This document shows, one piece after another, positions 7,633 to 16,555 of a stretch of 64,000 nucleotides of DNA. The stretch lies in contig JAURYJ010000020.1 in NCBI GenBank assembly GCA_030653985.1, positions 54,555 to 118,554 on the forward strand. The letters run 5' to 3'. The notes beneath the pieces were generated by a model, which saw nothing but the letters and a program-made list of their open reading frames with translations, was not told the origin of the DNA and did not search any database. The translations under genes and the position numbers were made by a program. Numbering within the stretch: position 1 is the first letter of the stretch; each line of letters opens with the position of its first letter. The stretch is from Methylobacter sp. Lineage in GTDB: Bacteria; Pseudomonadota; Gammaproteobacteria; Methylococcales; Methylomonadaceae.

Positions 7633-8221
7633 GGAGTTTCTCCTTTTTTGTATTATTGAACCAACGGATTTCCAGACATTCGCGCAATCTGAGTCGCGCT
7701 CGGTGCATGGTGACCCAGTAATTAGCTTCGCTAAGTCCGGCTTCCCGGCAAACTTCGTTGGCTTCCAGGCCGACCAGTTCACGCAGCATAAAGACCTTGG
7801 CCATTTTCGGCGGCAGGTTGTTTTGACAGGTCTCGTATATCGTCCAGAATTCCTGCTGTTTCAGTGCGGCTTCAGGATCGGCCCAGGCCTTGGGGCCACC
7901 ATTCCAGTGGCCGTTACTCATGAAAAATTCGTCTTGCTCCGTTTCGCCATCGTCTTCGTTAGTTTGGGTAAACTCGGGGACAGAGGCTTCGCGGGCGCTA
8001 CGCCGCCAGTGATCGGCGATTTTGTGTTTAAGAATACCAATCAGCCAGGTACGCACCCCCGCCTTGCCTTCAAAACCTGATGCCGATTGTAAGGCCGCCA
8101 ACAGCGTTTCCTGTACAGCATCATCGGCCAATTCGTTATCACGCAATTGCAGCAGCGCGTAGCGAAATAATACCGGCCTTTGTTCAGCCAATGTTTGTTC
8201 GGTGAATAAAGTGTCTGTCAT
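7625..8221 (-). CDS. ECF RNA polymerase sigma factor, stress type
   Basis: A 198-residue sigma-70 family ECF factor. Region 2 contains LADDAVQETLLAAL and FEGKAGVRTWLIGILKHKI, the usual DNA-melting helices. After a long acidic linker (NEDDGETEQDEF), region 4 has NLPPKMAKVFMLREL and the helix-turn-helix LEANEVCREAGLSEANYWV. It resembles the sigma family found beside ZAS anti-sigma factors and bufferin-type operons in Neisseria and other proteobacteria. The ATG at 8221 has GGAG upstream and lies 16 bases after arsM. An ECF-type site at 9367-9394 precedes arsM, so the factor probably drives its own operon. It is the best candidate reader of the TGTAAG/CGACT sites in the window. Confidence 0.9.
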   Translation of the reverse strand: MTDTLFTEQTLAEQRPVLFRYALLQLRDNELADDAVQETLLAALQSASGFEGKAGVRTWLIGILKHKIADHWRRSAREASVPEFTQTNEDDGETEQDEFFMSNGHWNGGPKAWADPEAALKQQEFWTIYETCQNNLPPKMAKVFMLRELVGLEANEVCREAGLSEANYWVTMHRARLRLRECLEIRWFNNTKKEKLHA

Positions 8222-8237
8222 CACATAGATGCTCCAA

Positions 8238-9278
8238 TCAACAACACAAGCCGGTCTCTGCCGAGTCACCCTGCGGCCCTGGCGTACAGTCAAACAATCC
8301 GAAGTGGCGGGATTTCTCACCCAACACCTGAAAATGCTCGGCATAACGGCTGGCGGTCAGCATGTCGGCGGTATTGCCACATACCCGTAGTGGTCGGCCG
8401 GTTTCAAAGTGATGATGATCGTCCAAATCAAAAGCATGGGGATGCTCGGGGATGGTGCCGAGATAGTAGGCCACCTGGCCGTAATCCTCGCAGCGATCTT
8501 CCAGTGGTAGCTTGAAAGCGCTGACAGTGACCGAGCTAAACTTGACCATGCCGATTTTGGCAGCGACCTCTGAATCGTCGAGACTAATAGGATTTTGTTT
8601 GACGACGCGCACATCGGGACAACCCAGTTCGTGCAAAATCCGCCGGAAGTCTTCCCAATACAAAGCGCCGCCCAGGCATTCTCCCAGCAAAACGGGGTCT
8701 TGGCGCAAGGCGGCAGGGATGCGGCGGTCGGCAAAGACGTCGGAAAAAAAGAGTTCGCCGCCCGGTTTTAGCACCCGGAATATTTCCGCCAGTACCCGTG
8801 GTTTTTCCGGTGACAGGTTAATCACGCAATTGGAAACCACGACATCAATGCTGTTATCGTCGATACCGATAGCCGCCAGATTTTCGATATGTCCGTGCAA
8901 AAATTCGACATTGGCATAACCGAAGCGTTCGGCATGCCAATCGCGGTGACGCGTTGCCACTTCCAGCTGCTCCGGTGTCATATCGACGCCAATCACCCTG
9001 CCTTCCGGGCCAACCAGTTTAGACAACAAATAGCAATCGCGGCCAGAACCGCAGCCCAAATCCAGCACAGTCTTGCCCCACAAAACCGGAGGCAGTGGCG
9101 AGCCACAGCCGTAAAAGCGCTCCAGCACTTCCGGGTGCAAACCGGCCAGTAAGGCTTTTAAGTAACCTGGCATCGCGTCAATACTGCAACAGGCGCTGGT
9201 TTTCAGGTCATTACTGGATTGCAAAACCTGTCCATAATAATGACGGACGGATTCGCTGATTTCGATGCTGGTAGTCAT
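8238..9278 (-). CDS. arsM: Arsenite S-adenosylmethionine methyltransferase ArsM (copy 1)
   Basis: A 346-residue class I methyltransferase of the ArsM family. It has the SAM motif LDLGCGSGRD, the conserved substrate cysteines in TSACC (residues 30-31), SNCVINLSP and ECLGGALY, and a Cys-rich C-terminus ending GLCC. ArsM methylates As(III) to mono-, di- and trimethyl species in the cytoplasm; dimethylarsenite is the feedstock for ArsS. The ATG at 9278 is supported by AGAGGAAG. It is the first gene of an operon with the ECF sigma and anti-sigma genes, which links arsenic methylation directly to the stress regulator. A close paralogue lies at 30192-31238. No arsR, arsC or arsB is nearby. Confidence 0.9.
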   Translation of the reverse strand: MTTSIEISESVRHYYGQVLQSSNDLKTSACCSIDAMPGYLKALLAGLHPEVLERFYGCGSPLPPVLWGKTVLDLGCGSGRDCYLLSKLVGPEGRVIGVDMTPEQLEVATRHRDWHAERFGYANVEFLHGHIENLAAIGIDDNSIDVVVSNCVINLSPEKPRVLAEIFRVLKPGGELFFSDVFADRRIPAALRQDPVLLGECLGGALYWEDFRRILHELGCPDVRVVKQNPISLDDSEVAAKIGMVKFSSVTVSAFKLPLEDRCEDYGQVAYYLGTIPEHPHAFDLDDHHHFETGRPLRVCGNTADMLTASRYAEHFQVLGEKSRHFGLFDCTPGPQGDSAETGLCC

Positions 9279-9366
9279 GGGCTTCCTCTCGTGTTTTAAA
9301 ATAAAAGTCGGCACCAACAACCTGGATGGCGGCTGAACATAATGCCGTGCATAGTAATACTTTATT

Positions 9367-9394
9367 AGTCGTTAAGATCAGAAGAAACCTTACA
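9367..9394 (-). promoter_or_regulatory. ECF promoter D, for arsM-sigma-antisigma
   Basis: Minus-strand TGTAAGGT, 15 bases, CGACT. The spacer is one base longer than in the other sites. It lies about 89 bases before the arsM start and predicts autoregulation of the sigma factor. Confidence 0.72.
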
Positions 9395-9480
9395 AAAATA
9401 TCCATTAACCCTAAATAAATCGTCAAGTTTAGAATTTTACAAGCTCCCATCCAGGCTACTCGTCACCGTTTATAGATCAA

Positions 9481-10353
9481 TTACCCCCGACTGCCATTGA
9501 CATAAGCCGCCGTTAATTCATGAGCAGGGGCTTCAAAAATCTGTTTACATTGGCCAAATTCGATCAGGCATCCGGCTCGCTGGTCTTTGATCCAGAAAAA
9601 ACCGGCGTAATTGGCAATACGTCGGGCTTGGGCCAGATTATGGGTCACGATCACGACCGTGTATTTTCCGCGTAAACGTTGAATCAAATCCTCAACGACA
9701 CCCGAAGAAATCGGGTCTAAGGCGCTGCACGGTTCATCCATCAATAATACTTTCGGTTGCAATGCCAAGGCCCTGGCGATACACAGACGTTGTTGCTGTC
9801 CGCCGGACAGGGCCAGCGCAGAGGATGCCAGCCGGTCTTTTACTTCGTCCCACAAACCGACATCCTGTAGAACCTGTTGCACAACGTCGTTTAACTCTGC
9901 TTGTTTGCTCATGCCGTGTTCCCGCAACGGCAGTTCTATATTGCGCCGGATCGACAGCGGAAACGGTACCGGTTTTTGAAAAATCATGCCGATATCGCGG
10001 CGTAATCTTTGCACATCAAGGGCAGGGTGGCGCAAATTCCTATGGTCAAAATGAACATTACCCGACACGCGGCAACCCGGAATCATATCGGTCAAGCGAT
10101 TGAGTACTGACAGAAAACTGGTTTTACCGCATCCGGACGGCCCGATTAGCGCCGTAATGCAACCTTTATAAATATCCAGCGAGACACCTTCCAGTGCCGG
10201 TTTTTCTCCATAATGCAAAGACAGGTTGTCAACTCGGATCAGCGGCTCAGGATCGCAGCATGGAGGGCCTGCCTGCAAAGGTCCCAAGGTATAGGCATCA
10301 TCCGTATTGGGTTTATCGACCTGCTCAGATTTATTGTTTGTAAAGTGACTCAT
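9481..10353 (-). CDS. pstB: Phosphate ABC transporter ATP-binding protein PstB
   Basis: A 290-residue ABC ATPase. Walker A is GPSGCGKTS, the signature is LSGGQQQRL, Walker B is VLLMDEPCSALDP, and the switch histidine is in VTHNLAQA. The PstB-type sequence FQKPVPFPLSI is present. The ATG at 10353 overlaps the pstA stop codon by ATGA coupling and leaves a roughly 30-residue extension before the domain. It powers uptake of phosphate, and of arsenate as a look-alike. It is the last gene of pstSCAB; no phoU or phoBR follows in the window. Confidence 0.93.
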   Translation of the reverse strand: MSHFTNNKSEQVDKPNTDDAYTLGPLQAGPPCCDPEPLIRVDNLSLHYGEKPALEGVSLDIYKGCITALIGPSGCGKTSFLSVLNRLTDMIPGCRVSGNVHFDHRNLRHPALDVQRLRRDIGMIFQKPVPFPLSIRRNIELPLREHGMSKQAELNDVVQQVLQDVGLWDEVKDRLASSALALSGGQQQRLCIARALALQPKVLLMDEPCSALDPISSGVVEDLIQRLRGKYTVVIVTHNLAQARRIANYAGFFWIKDQRAGCLIEFGQCKQIFEAPAHELTAAYVNGSRG

Positions 10354-11186
10354 GCGGTAACAACGCTCCTGTGCAGCCACTGTTTAGCCAGGCTCAGGGC
10401 AATACTGTTGATGATTAATAAAAGCAGGATCAACACCAGCGCGGATGAATAGGCACTGGCATCGCCACCTGCCACGTTCATGGACAGGTCATAAATATGT
10501 ACCGATAGCGCCCGGCCGGAATCAAATAGCGAGTCCGGCATGCGATCGACATAACCGCTGGTAAAGATCAGCGCGGCGGTTTCAGCAACGGCTCGCCCGA
10601 CACCCAGCATTAAACCGGCGACCAAAGCCGGGGTTGCGGCAGGCAACAGCAGATGAACCAGTGTCGCGCTCCGTGACATCCCCAAAGCAGAGGCAGACAA
10701 CCGGTAATCATTGGGCGTTGCCTGCAAGCCTTCCTCGGCAGTACGGATCAAAATAGGCAAGACCATACAAGACAGGGTCAGACCACCTGACAAAATGGAA
10801 AAACCTAATCCTAAATAAATACAAAAAAACGCATTACCAAACAGCCCGAATACGATCGATGGCACACCCGCCAGTACATCCAGACTGCGTCGCACCAAGC
10901 GGCCAAACACACTGTCATGCCGGATGAATTCACTCAATAGCACCGCCGTAGCTAGGCTAAGCGGTGTCGCCGTTACCATCGCAACCCCTAAAATCAATAC
11001 CGTCGAGACAATAATCGGGCCAATACCGCCGGAACGTCCGGCATTTTCAGGCGCTTCGACGAGAAACGACCAGGATAGTTTAGGCAATCCGTGAATAATA
11101 ATATCAGCCAGCAGCCAGACAAAGACCCCGCTAACCAGCGCCGCCGTCAGCCAGATTAACAGCGTCGTTAGCGCATTTTTAAACAT
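10350..11186 (-). CDS. pstA: Phosphate ABC transporter permease PstA
   Basis: A 278-residue inner-membrane permease with about six helices. It has the binding-protein-dependent transport signature around SASALGMSRSATLVHLLLP, and PstA features such as GGIGPIIVSTV and LAGVPSIVFGLFG. Its start overlaps the end of pstC by eight bases and its end overlaps pstB by four. It forms the membrane channel with PstC. Confidence 0.93.
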   Translation of the reverse strand: MFKNALTTLLIWLTAALVSGVFVWLLADIIIHGLPKLSWSFLVEAPENAGRSGGIGPIIVSTVLILGVAMVTATPLSLATAVLLSEFIRHDSVFGRLVRRSLDVLAGVPSIVFGLFGNAFFCIYLGLGFSILSGGLTLSCMVLPILIRTAEEGLQATPNDYRLSASALGMSRSATLVHLLLPAATPALVAGLMLGVGRAVAETAALIFTSGYVDRMPDSLFDSGRALSVHIYDLSMNVAGGDASAYSSALVLILLLLIINSIALSLAKQWLHRSVVTA

Positions 11187-12033
11187 GATGGCGCTCTTTG
11201 GAAAATAATTCAGCCGTACCGACTAAAACCAACACCATAACCATCAAGGCCAAGCCCGATACAAACAAAGCCGCGCGATGCTCACCTGTTGCATAGGCCA
11301 TTTCCAGAGCAATATTCGCGGTGAGTGTGCGCACCGGATCAAACAGACTTTGCGGTTGTTGCACTACATTACCGGCCACCATTAACACCGCCATCGTTTC
11401 GCCAATAGCCCTGCCTGCCGCCAGCAGTGTGCCTGCGGTTATGCCCGAGCGAGCGGCAGGCAAAGCCACACCGCTGATCAAACCCCAACGCGATAGACCC
11501 AAAGCGGCCGCTCCGCGAACATAAGCAACCGGCACAGCAGCCAATGCGGCATCGGCAGTTAATGCCACGGTCGGCAGAATCATCAGCGTCAATACCAGTA
11601 TGCAGGTCAACAAACTGACCCCGGGCGGATGTAAACGGCCGATTAACGGTGCCAGCGTGGTCAAGCCCCAAAAACCGTAAACGACCGAAGGAATGCCTGC
11701 CAGTAATTCGATCAGACGGCGATAACAACCGGCAATAAACGACGGGGCATAATAACGGCTGAACAAGGCCGAAGCGATGCCCAAAGGTGTGGCCAGCAAC
11801 ACAGCACCCAGCGTTGAATACAGCGTAGCCGACAACATCGGCGTCAGCTTATACAAACCGTCCACCGGGTGCCAGGATGCATCGGTAACAAAACGTATCA
11901 ATGGCACATGCTGCAACACCGGCCAGGATTCCTTGACCAGGAACAACAGAATTAACAGTACTAGCGCTGCCGCAAGCAGCGCACCGCTCTGTAGCAGCAA
12001 GGCAAGTTGCCTGTCAGTGCGGAACAGGGACAA
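11179..12033 (-). CDS. pstC: Phosphate ABC transporter permease PstC
   Basis: A 284-residue permease paralogous to PstA, with LLAGIPSVVYGFWGL and the coupling loop RGAAALGLSRWGLISGVALP. About six helices are visible. Its start lies inside the end of pstS (20-base overlap) and its end overlaps pstA, so the four pst genes are tightly coupled. Confidence 0.92.
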   Translation of the reverse strand: MSLFRTDRQLALLLQSGALLAAALVLLILLFLVKESWPVLQHVPLIRFVTDASWHPVDGLYKLTPMLSATLYSTLGAVLLATPLGIASALFSRYYAPSFIAGCYRRLIELLAGIPSVVYGFWGLTTLAPLIGRLHPPGVSLLTCILVLTLMILPTVALTADAALAAVPVAYVRGAAALGLSRWGLISGVALPAARSGITAGTLLAAGRAIGETMAVLMVAGNVVQQPQSLFDPVRTLTANIALEMAYATGEHRAALFVSGLALMVMVLVLVGTAELFSKERHHV

Positions 12034-12844
12034 AGTATTGCGCCTCGATCAGGTCATTAACTTGTGGTGAACCGGCGAACTCGATGAAGTCTTTAGCGAG
12101 TCCGGCAGGCTCCCCACGAGTCACCAGATTCAACGGTCTGGATAAGGGAAAACTGCGATTGCGCACATTCTCCACTGAAGCCGCTATGCCTTCGAGCGGC
12201 AGCAATTTAATGGCCGCACCCTGGCTTGCCTCATATTCGGCTGTCCCCACAGAAACGTAACCAATGGCATCCGGGTTACCCACCACCGTCTTAATGCCTT
12301 GCTGATTATCGCCGATGACCACTTGCGGCTTGATCTCGGTGTTTTTCAAACCGAAATAATGCAGAAACAGTTCCAGGGTCGAGCGGCCTTCTGCTTTGTT
12401 GACCACGGTAATAGGCGCATCGTTGCCGCCGACATCTTTCCAGTTAACGATTTTGCCGGTATAAATATCAATAATTTGCTGTTTATTCAGCGATTGAACA
12501 GGATTAGCCTTATTTAAGATGACGCTGATGCCATCCAGGGCAACAGTAAAACTTAACAACTCTTTTTCGTCATCCTTGAGCGCCCTGGAGGCCATCCCAA
12601 TATCGGCAAGTCCGGCCCGGGCATCACTGACCCCGCGAGATGAACCGCCGGTCTGCACATCCACTCGCACATTGCTGTGCAACAATTCAAAGCGTTTGCC
12701 GATTTCCGCAGCAAGCGGCGCTACCGTGCTGGAGCCGGTTAATACCAGTTTTTCGATTTTTGGTTCATTGGACTGTGTTCTCAAAAAGCCCCAGACCGCA
12801 CCTATAAGCACAATAAGTGTTACGACTATGCCCAGTTTTTTCAT
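12014..12844 (-). CDS. pstS: Phosphate-binding protein PstS
   Basis: A periplasmic solute-binding protein of the PstS family, 276 residues from the chosen start MKKLGIVV. The N-terminal helix (LIVLIGAVWGFL) is a signal or anchor. Family motifs follow: LTGSSTVAPL, a phosphate-loop segment with DVQTGGSSRGVSDA, then IDIYTGKIVNWKDVGG and GRSTLELF. ATG codons also occur at 12856 and further upstream, but the promoter site at 12919-12945 leaves no room for the longest form. PstS delivers phosphate to PstCA. Control by an ECF-like promoter instead of an evident Pho box is noteworthy. Confidence 0.88.
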   Translation of the reverse strand: MKKLGIVVTLIVLIGAVWGFLRTQSNEPKIEKLVLTGSSTVAPLAAEIGKRFELLHSNVRVDVQTGGSSRGVSDARAGLADIGMASRALKDDEKELLSFTVALDGISVILNKANPVQSLNKQQIIDIYTGKIVNWKDVGGNDAPITVVNKAEGRSTLELFLHYFGLKNTEIKPQVVIGDNQQGIKTVVGNPDAIGYVSVGTAEYEASQGAAIKLLPLEGIAASVENVRNRSFPLSRPLNLVTRGEPAGLAKDFIEFAGSPQVNDLIEAQYFVPVPH

Positions 12845-12918
12845 ACTTAATTCCATTGTTATTATTGAACAATAATATTGTGTTACACAGTGTATCTGAC
12901 GATCTTGCAACAGGCATT

Positions 12919-12945
12919 AGTCGTCATTGCCAGGTAATCCTTACA
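12919..12945 (-). promoter_or_regulatory. ECF promoter B, for pstSCAB
   Basis: Minus-strand TGTAAGGA, 14 bases, CGACT; exact match. It sits between the stop codon of the VTT-flavoprotein gene and pstS, about 63 or 75 bases before the likely pstS starts. Confidence 0.85.
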
Positions 12946-12955
12946 AATTATTTAA

Positions 12956-15103
12956 TCAACCTCTACGCCAGGCATGGAAACGGCCAACCCAACGCAGCAA
13001 GCCTTCCGGTGCATGGTTACGTTTCCAGACGCCGGCGACATATTTGTTGGCCTCGGCCATGGTTGGGTAGATATGAATAGTGCCGAGCAGTTTGTTTAAG
13101 CCGAGTCCATGCTTCATCGCCAGCACAAATTCAGCCAGCAGGTCCCCGGCATGTTCACCGACGATGGTGACGCCTAGAATTTTGTCTTTGCCGGGTTGGG
13201 TTAAAACTTTAACGAAACCATGCGCTTCACCGTCAGCAATGGCACGGTCCAGATCGTCAATATGATAAGTGCTGACTTCATAAGCAATATTTTGTTCTTT
13301 GGCATCCTGTTCATTAAGACCGACCCGTGCGACTTCAGGATCGATAAAGGTGGCCCAGGGAATCACCGAATAATCAGTACGGAATTTTTTGAAACTGCCG
13401 AACAACGCATTGACTGCGGCATACCAGGCTTGATGCGCGGCGGTATGGGTAAACTGGAACGGGCCGGATACGTCGCCGACGGCAAAAATATTGGGGTAAT
13501 TGGTTTCCTGAAAGTCATTAATGGCAACAGTGCGTTTGGGCGACAGTTCCACCCCTATATCTTCCAGTCCATAGCCCTGAGTATTGGCAACACGGCCAAT
13601 TGCTAATAGCACCTGGTCGAAGGGAATACGCACTTCTTGGCCTCGATGCTCGGCAATCAGAATTTTTTCACCATTTTCGATGATGAACTTCTTGGCGGTA
13701 TGTCCAACCAGCACATTAATGCCTTCCTGACGGAACTTCGCCATGACGGTTTCCGAGACATCGAGGTCTTCCCGGATCAGCAAACGCGGCACCATTTCCA
13801 CTTGGGTCACCTGGCTGCCGAAACGGGCGAAGCTTTGCGCCAGTTCGCAACCGATAGGCCCGCCGCCCAGCACAATGAGACGTTTGGGCAGTTCACGCAA
13901 CGCCCAAATGTTATCGGAAGTCAGATAGCCGACCTCTTCTACACCTGGAATTGGCGGCACAAACGGACGCGCACCGGCGGCGATAACGATGGAACGGGTA
14001 GTAATGATCCGGTTTTCACCCTCTGTTGTTACCTGAACTTCCCAGGGAGAAAGAATTTTAGCTTCACCTTCGATGACCTCAACGCCCAAGTCTGAATAAC
14101 GTTGCACGGAATCATGCGGCTCGACGGTAAGGATAACCGACTGCACCCTGTTCATGACATCGGCGAAATCAAATTCAGCGTCGACTTTTTTGATGCCGAA
14201 ATCTGCTGCTCTGCCAATATGGGCCAGCAGTTTGGCGGAACGGATCAAGGCTTTTGAAGGCACACAGCCCGTGTTCAGGCAATCGCCGCCCATTTTATGT
14301 TTTTCAATCAAGGTGACTTTGGCCTTGACGGCGGCGGCAATGTAGGACGTAACCAGACCGCCAGAACCGGCGCCTATCACGACGATGTTGTTGTCAAAGC
14401 GCGCAGGTTTAGTCCATTTCGCATAGACTTTGTTGGCTTTAATGGCTTCGACGATTTTATTGGCAAGCAGCGGAAAAATGCCCAGTAACACAAACGAACC
14501 GATCAGGCCAGGCGACAGAATGCCCGATAATGACTCCAGGTGACCCAGCTGAGTACCCGCGTTCACATAAACAAGGGTACCGGCCAACATACCCACCTGA
14601 CTGACCCAATAAAAAGTATGGGTTTTTAGATTGGTTAAACCCATTACCAGATTAATCACAAAAAACGGAAAAACCGGTACCAATCTCAAGGTAAAGAGGT
14701 ACAGAGCACCTTCTTTAGCTACGCCTGCATCTATGGCTTTCAGTCGATCGCCAAAACGCGATTTTACCGCATCGCGAAACAAAAACCGGGCCGCCAGAAA
14801 AGCCAAAGTTGCGCCGATAGAGGAAGCGAAAGAAACAATCACCGTTCCCCACAGCAAACCAAAAACAGCGCCACCGGCCAAAGTAAGAATGGCCGCGCCG
14901 GGCAGAGACAAACCGGTAACGGCAATATAAATCAGCGCATAAATGGCAACGGCCATGCCGGGGTGGTTGCTGCGGTAAGTTTCAATCGATGCCTGCTGAG
15001 CCTTCAGTGTTTCCAGGGTTAAGTAGCTCTGTAGATCGAAAATGAAAAAGGCAGCGATCAGCGCCGCGATAAAAGCCAGTAATGCTATGCGTGAAAAATT
15101 CAT
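12956..15103 (-). CDS. VTT (TVP38/DedA-like) membrane domain fused to FAD/NAD disulfide oxidoreductase
   Basis: A 715-residue fusion. Residues 1-225 form a VTT/SNARE-associated membrane domain with about five helices (GLSLPGAAILTLAGGAVFG, then LRLVPVFPFFVINLVMG). Residues 240-715 form a pyridine nucleotide-disulfide oxidoreductase: NIVVIGAGSGGLV for FAD, the redox pair GGDCLNTGCVPSK, the NAD site VLGGGPIGCELAQ, AVGDVSG, and the dimerisation domain with HIYPTMAEANK. It resembles Lpd and MerA but lacks the N-terminal HMA domain and the C-terminal Cys pair of true mercuric reductase (it ends AWRRG). The substrate is unknown; a membrane-tethered disulfide or metal reductase is likely. This fusion is known in databases as an annotated type. 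ECF-type promoter C lies about 150 bases upstream. Confidence 0.9.
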   Translation of the reverse strand: MNFSRIALLAFIAALIAAFFIFDLQSYLTLETLKAQQASIETYRSNHPGMAVAIYALIYIAVTGLSLPGAAILTLAGGAVFGLLWGTVIVSFASSIGATLAFLAARFLFRDAVKSRFGDRLKAIDAGVAKEGALYLFTLRLVPVFPFFVINLVMGLTNLKTHTFYWVSQVGMLAGTLVYVNAGTQLGHLESLSGILSPGLIGSFVLLGIFPLLANKIVEAIKANKVYAKWTKPARFDNNIVVIGAGSGGLVTSYIAAAVKAKVTLIEKHKMGGDCLNTGCVPSKALIRSAKLLAHIGRAADFGIKKVDAEFDFADVMNRVQSVILTVEPHDSVQRYSDLGVEVIEGEAKILSPWEVQVTTEGENRIITTRSIVIAAGARPFVPPIPGVEEVGYLTSDNIWALRELPKRLIVLGGGPIGCELAQSFARFGSQVTQVEMVPRLLIREDLDVSETVMAKFRQEGINVLVGHTAKKFIIENGEKILIAEHRGQEVRIPFDQVLLAIGRVANTQGYGLEDIGVELSPKRTVAINDFQETNYPNIFAVGDVSGPFQFTHTAAHQAWYAAVNALFGSFKKFRTDYSVIPWATFIDPEVARVGLNEQDAKEQNIAYEVSTYHIDDLDRAIADGEAHGFVKVLTQPGKDKILGVTIVGEHAGDLLAEFVLAMKHGLGLNKLLGTIHIYPTMAEANKYVAGVWKRNHAPEGLLRWVGRFHAWRRG

Positions 15104-15250
15104 AATATGTTCTTCTTAATACTGTGTGTCCATAAAACGGTTGTTAGCAGGGATTTTCCCTGTGGAAATGCTGAAAAAGAGGAAGCGCTGAATGGAAGCA
15201 TGTAATTATTCACAAAAGGTTCCTTAAGACAAATGAAATGGTTGTTTATT

Positions 15251-15277
15251 TGTCGCACGACAAGCGGAATCCTTACA
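15251..15277 (-). promoter_or_regulatory. ECF promoter C, for the VTT-flavoprotein
   Basis: Minus-strand TGTAAGGA, 14 bases, CGACA (one mismatch in the -10). It lies about 148 bases before the start codon, in the region divergent from gnd. Confidence 0.75.
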
Positions 15278-15404
15278 AGCTGTTTAAAATTCGTTTGGCG
15301 CTCCGGCCATACCCACGTGGTGCATAAATCTTTATAAGAAAGCAGCAGCCGTGCCATCGGTTTTTCTGCATCATCAATTTGTCGTGTTTTTTGTAGTAAA
15401 AAAA

Positions 15405-15431
15405 TGTAAGCCTAAGCGTCAAGCTGCGACT
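15405..15431 (+). promoter_or_regulatory. ECF promoter M, for gnd-zwf-pgi
   Basis: Plus-strand TGTAAGCC, 14 bases, CGACT; exact -35 core, spacing and -10. About 135 bases before the gnd ATG. Confidence 0.78.
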
Positions 15432-15565
15432 AATTCATAACACTTTACGAATAGCACTGCTGTTAAAAAGTAGATTCGGGTGTTTCGCGCCGTTATTATC
15501 CAGACGGCATTGTCATGCCAGTGCTTGACGTATTGGCTTAGTTTCATAATAGGAAAATACAACAG

Positions 15566-16555
15566 ATGAAAATTGCCATGATAGGTTTGGGGAAAATGGG
15601 GGCGAACATGACCAGACGCCTGATCAATAACGGCCATGAAGTTGTCGTTTATGATCTTGACCCTGATAATGTCGCGCATTTAGTTGCGGAAGGCGCCGAG
15701 GGCGCGGCTTTGCTTGAAGATTTAGTGAAGCGTTTACCGGCGCCGCGTGCTGTGTGGCTGATGGTTCCGGCTGGTGTAGTAGTGGAAAAAACCGTGGCGG
15801 CCCTGGCCGAATTGTTAGAGCCGGGCGACACGATTATCGACGGCGGCAATTCCTTTTATAAGGATGACGTGTGCCGGGCCGGGCTGTTAAAACACCGAGG
15901 CATCCATTTTATAGATGTCGGCACCAGTGGCGGAACCTGGGGCCTGGAGCGGGGCTATTCGTTGATGATCGGAGGCGACCAAGATCCCGTGCAACGGCTG
16001 GCGCCCATTTTTGCAGCGCTCGCACCGGGACGGGGCGATATTCCGGCAACACCGCATAGAAATGATTCCGCCAGTACCGCAGAGCAAGGTTATTTGCATT
16101 GTGGCCCTGTTGGCGCCGGGCATTTCGTCAAGATGATACACAACGGTATCGAATACGGTTTGATGCAGGCTTACGCGGAAGGTTTTGATATTTTGCGCGG
16201 CGCCGCATCAGAGTCGCTTCCCGAAGCATTTCGATACCACCTTGAATGCAGCGAAATTGCTGAGCTGTGGCGGCGGGGCAGTGTCATCAGCTCATGGCTG
16301 CTGGATCTGACTGCGCAGGCGCTGGCTGAAGATCCCGAACTGTCCGGTTATACCGGCTATGTCACGGATTCCGGTGAAGGACGCTGGACAGTGCAGGCCG
16401 CCGTTGAAGAAGCGGTGCCAGCCGAAGTGTTGACCGCGGCGCTTTATGCCCGCTTCCGCTCCCGTCAGCAAAACACATTTGGCGAGAAAATGCTGTCAGC
16501 GATGAGGCAGCAATTTGGCGGCCATGTAGAAGCCGGAAAAGGAGAAAAAGTGTGA
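15566..16555 (+). CDS. gnd: 6-phosphogluconate dehydrogenase, decarboxylating, short form
   Basis: A 329-residue enzyme of the short GndA/YqeC class (the long class has about 470 residues). The N-terminal Rossmann motif is [10 protein letters not shown], followed by [10 protein letters not shown], the signature [20 protein letters not shown] and the catalytic-Lys region [14 protein letters not shown]. It converts 6-phosphogluconate to ribulose 5-phosphate, CO2 and NAD(P)H; Asp after the beta2 strand (VYDLDPD) suggests NAD preference. It is the first gene of an operon with zwf and pgi, making a cycle that oxidises sugar phosphates for reducing power. Ribulose 5-phosphate is also the formaldehyde acceptor of the RuMP pathway. 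Confidence 0.93.
   Translation: MKIAMIGLGKMGANMTRRLINNGHEVVVYDLDPDNVAHLVAEGAEGAALLEDLVKRLPAPRAVWLMVPAGVVVEKTVAALAELLEPGDTIIDGGNSFYKDDVCRAGLLKHRGIHFIDVGTSGGTWGLERGYSLMIGGDQDPVQRLAPIFAALAPGRGDIPATPHRNDSASTAEQGYLHCGPVGAGHFVKMIHNGIEYGLMQAYAEGFDILRGAASESLPEAFRYHLECSEIAELWRRGSVISSWLLDLTAQALAEDPELSGYTGYVTDSGEGRWTVQAAVEEAVPAEVLTAALYARFRSRQQNTFGEKMLSAMRQQFGGHVEAGKGEKV

Noticed and set aside
15100..15357. An 85-codon frame on the minus strand upstream of the VTT-flavoprotein.
   Set aside because: It has no recognisable features, overlaps promoter C, and begins near neither a ribosome site nor a conserved domain.
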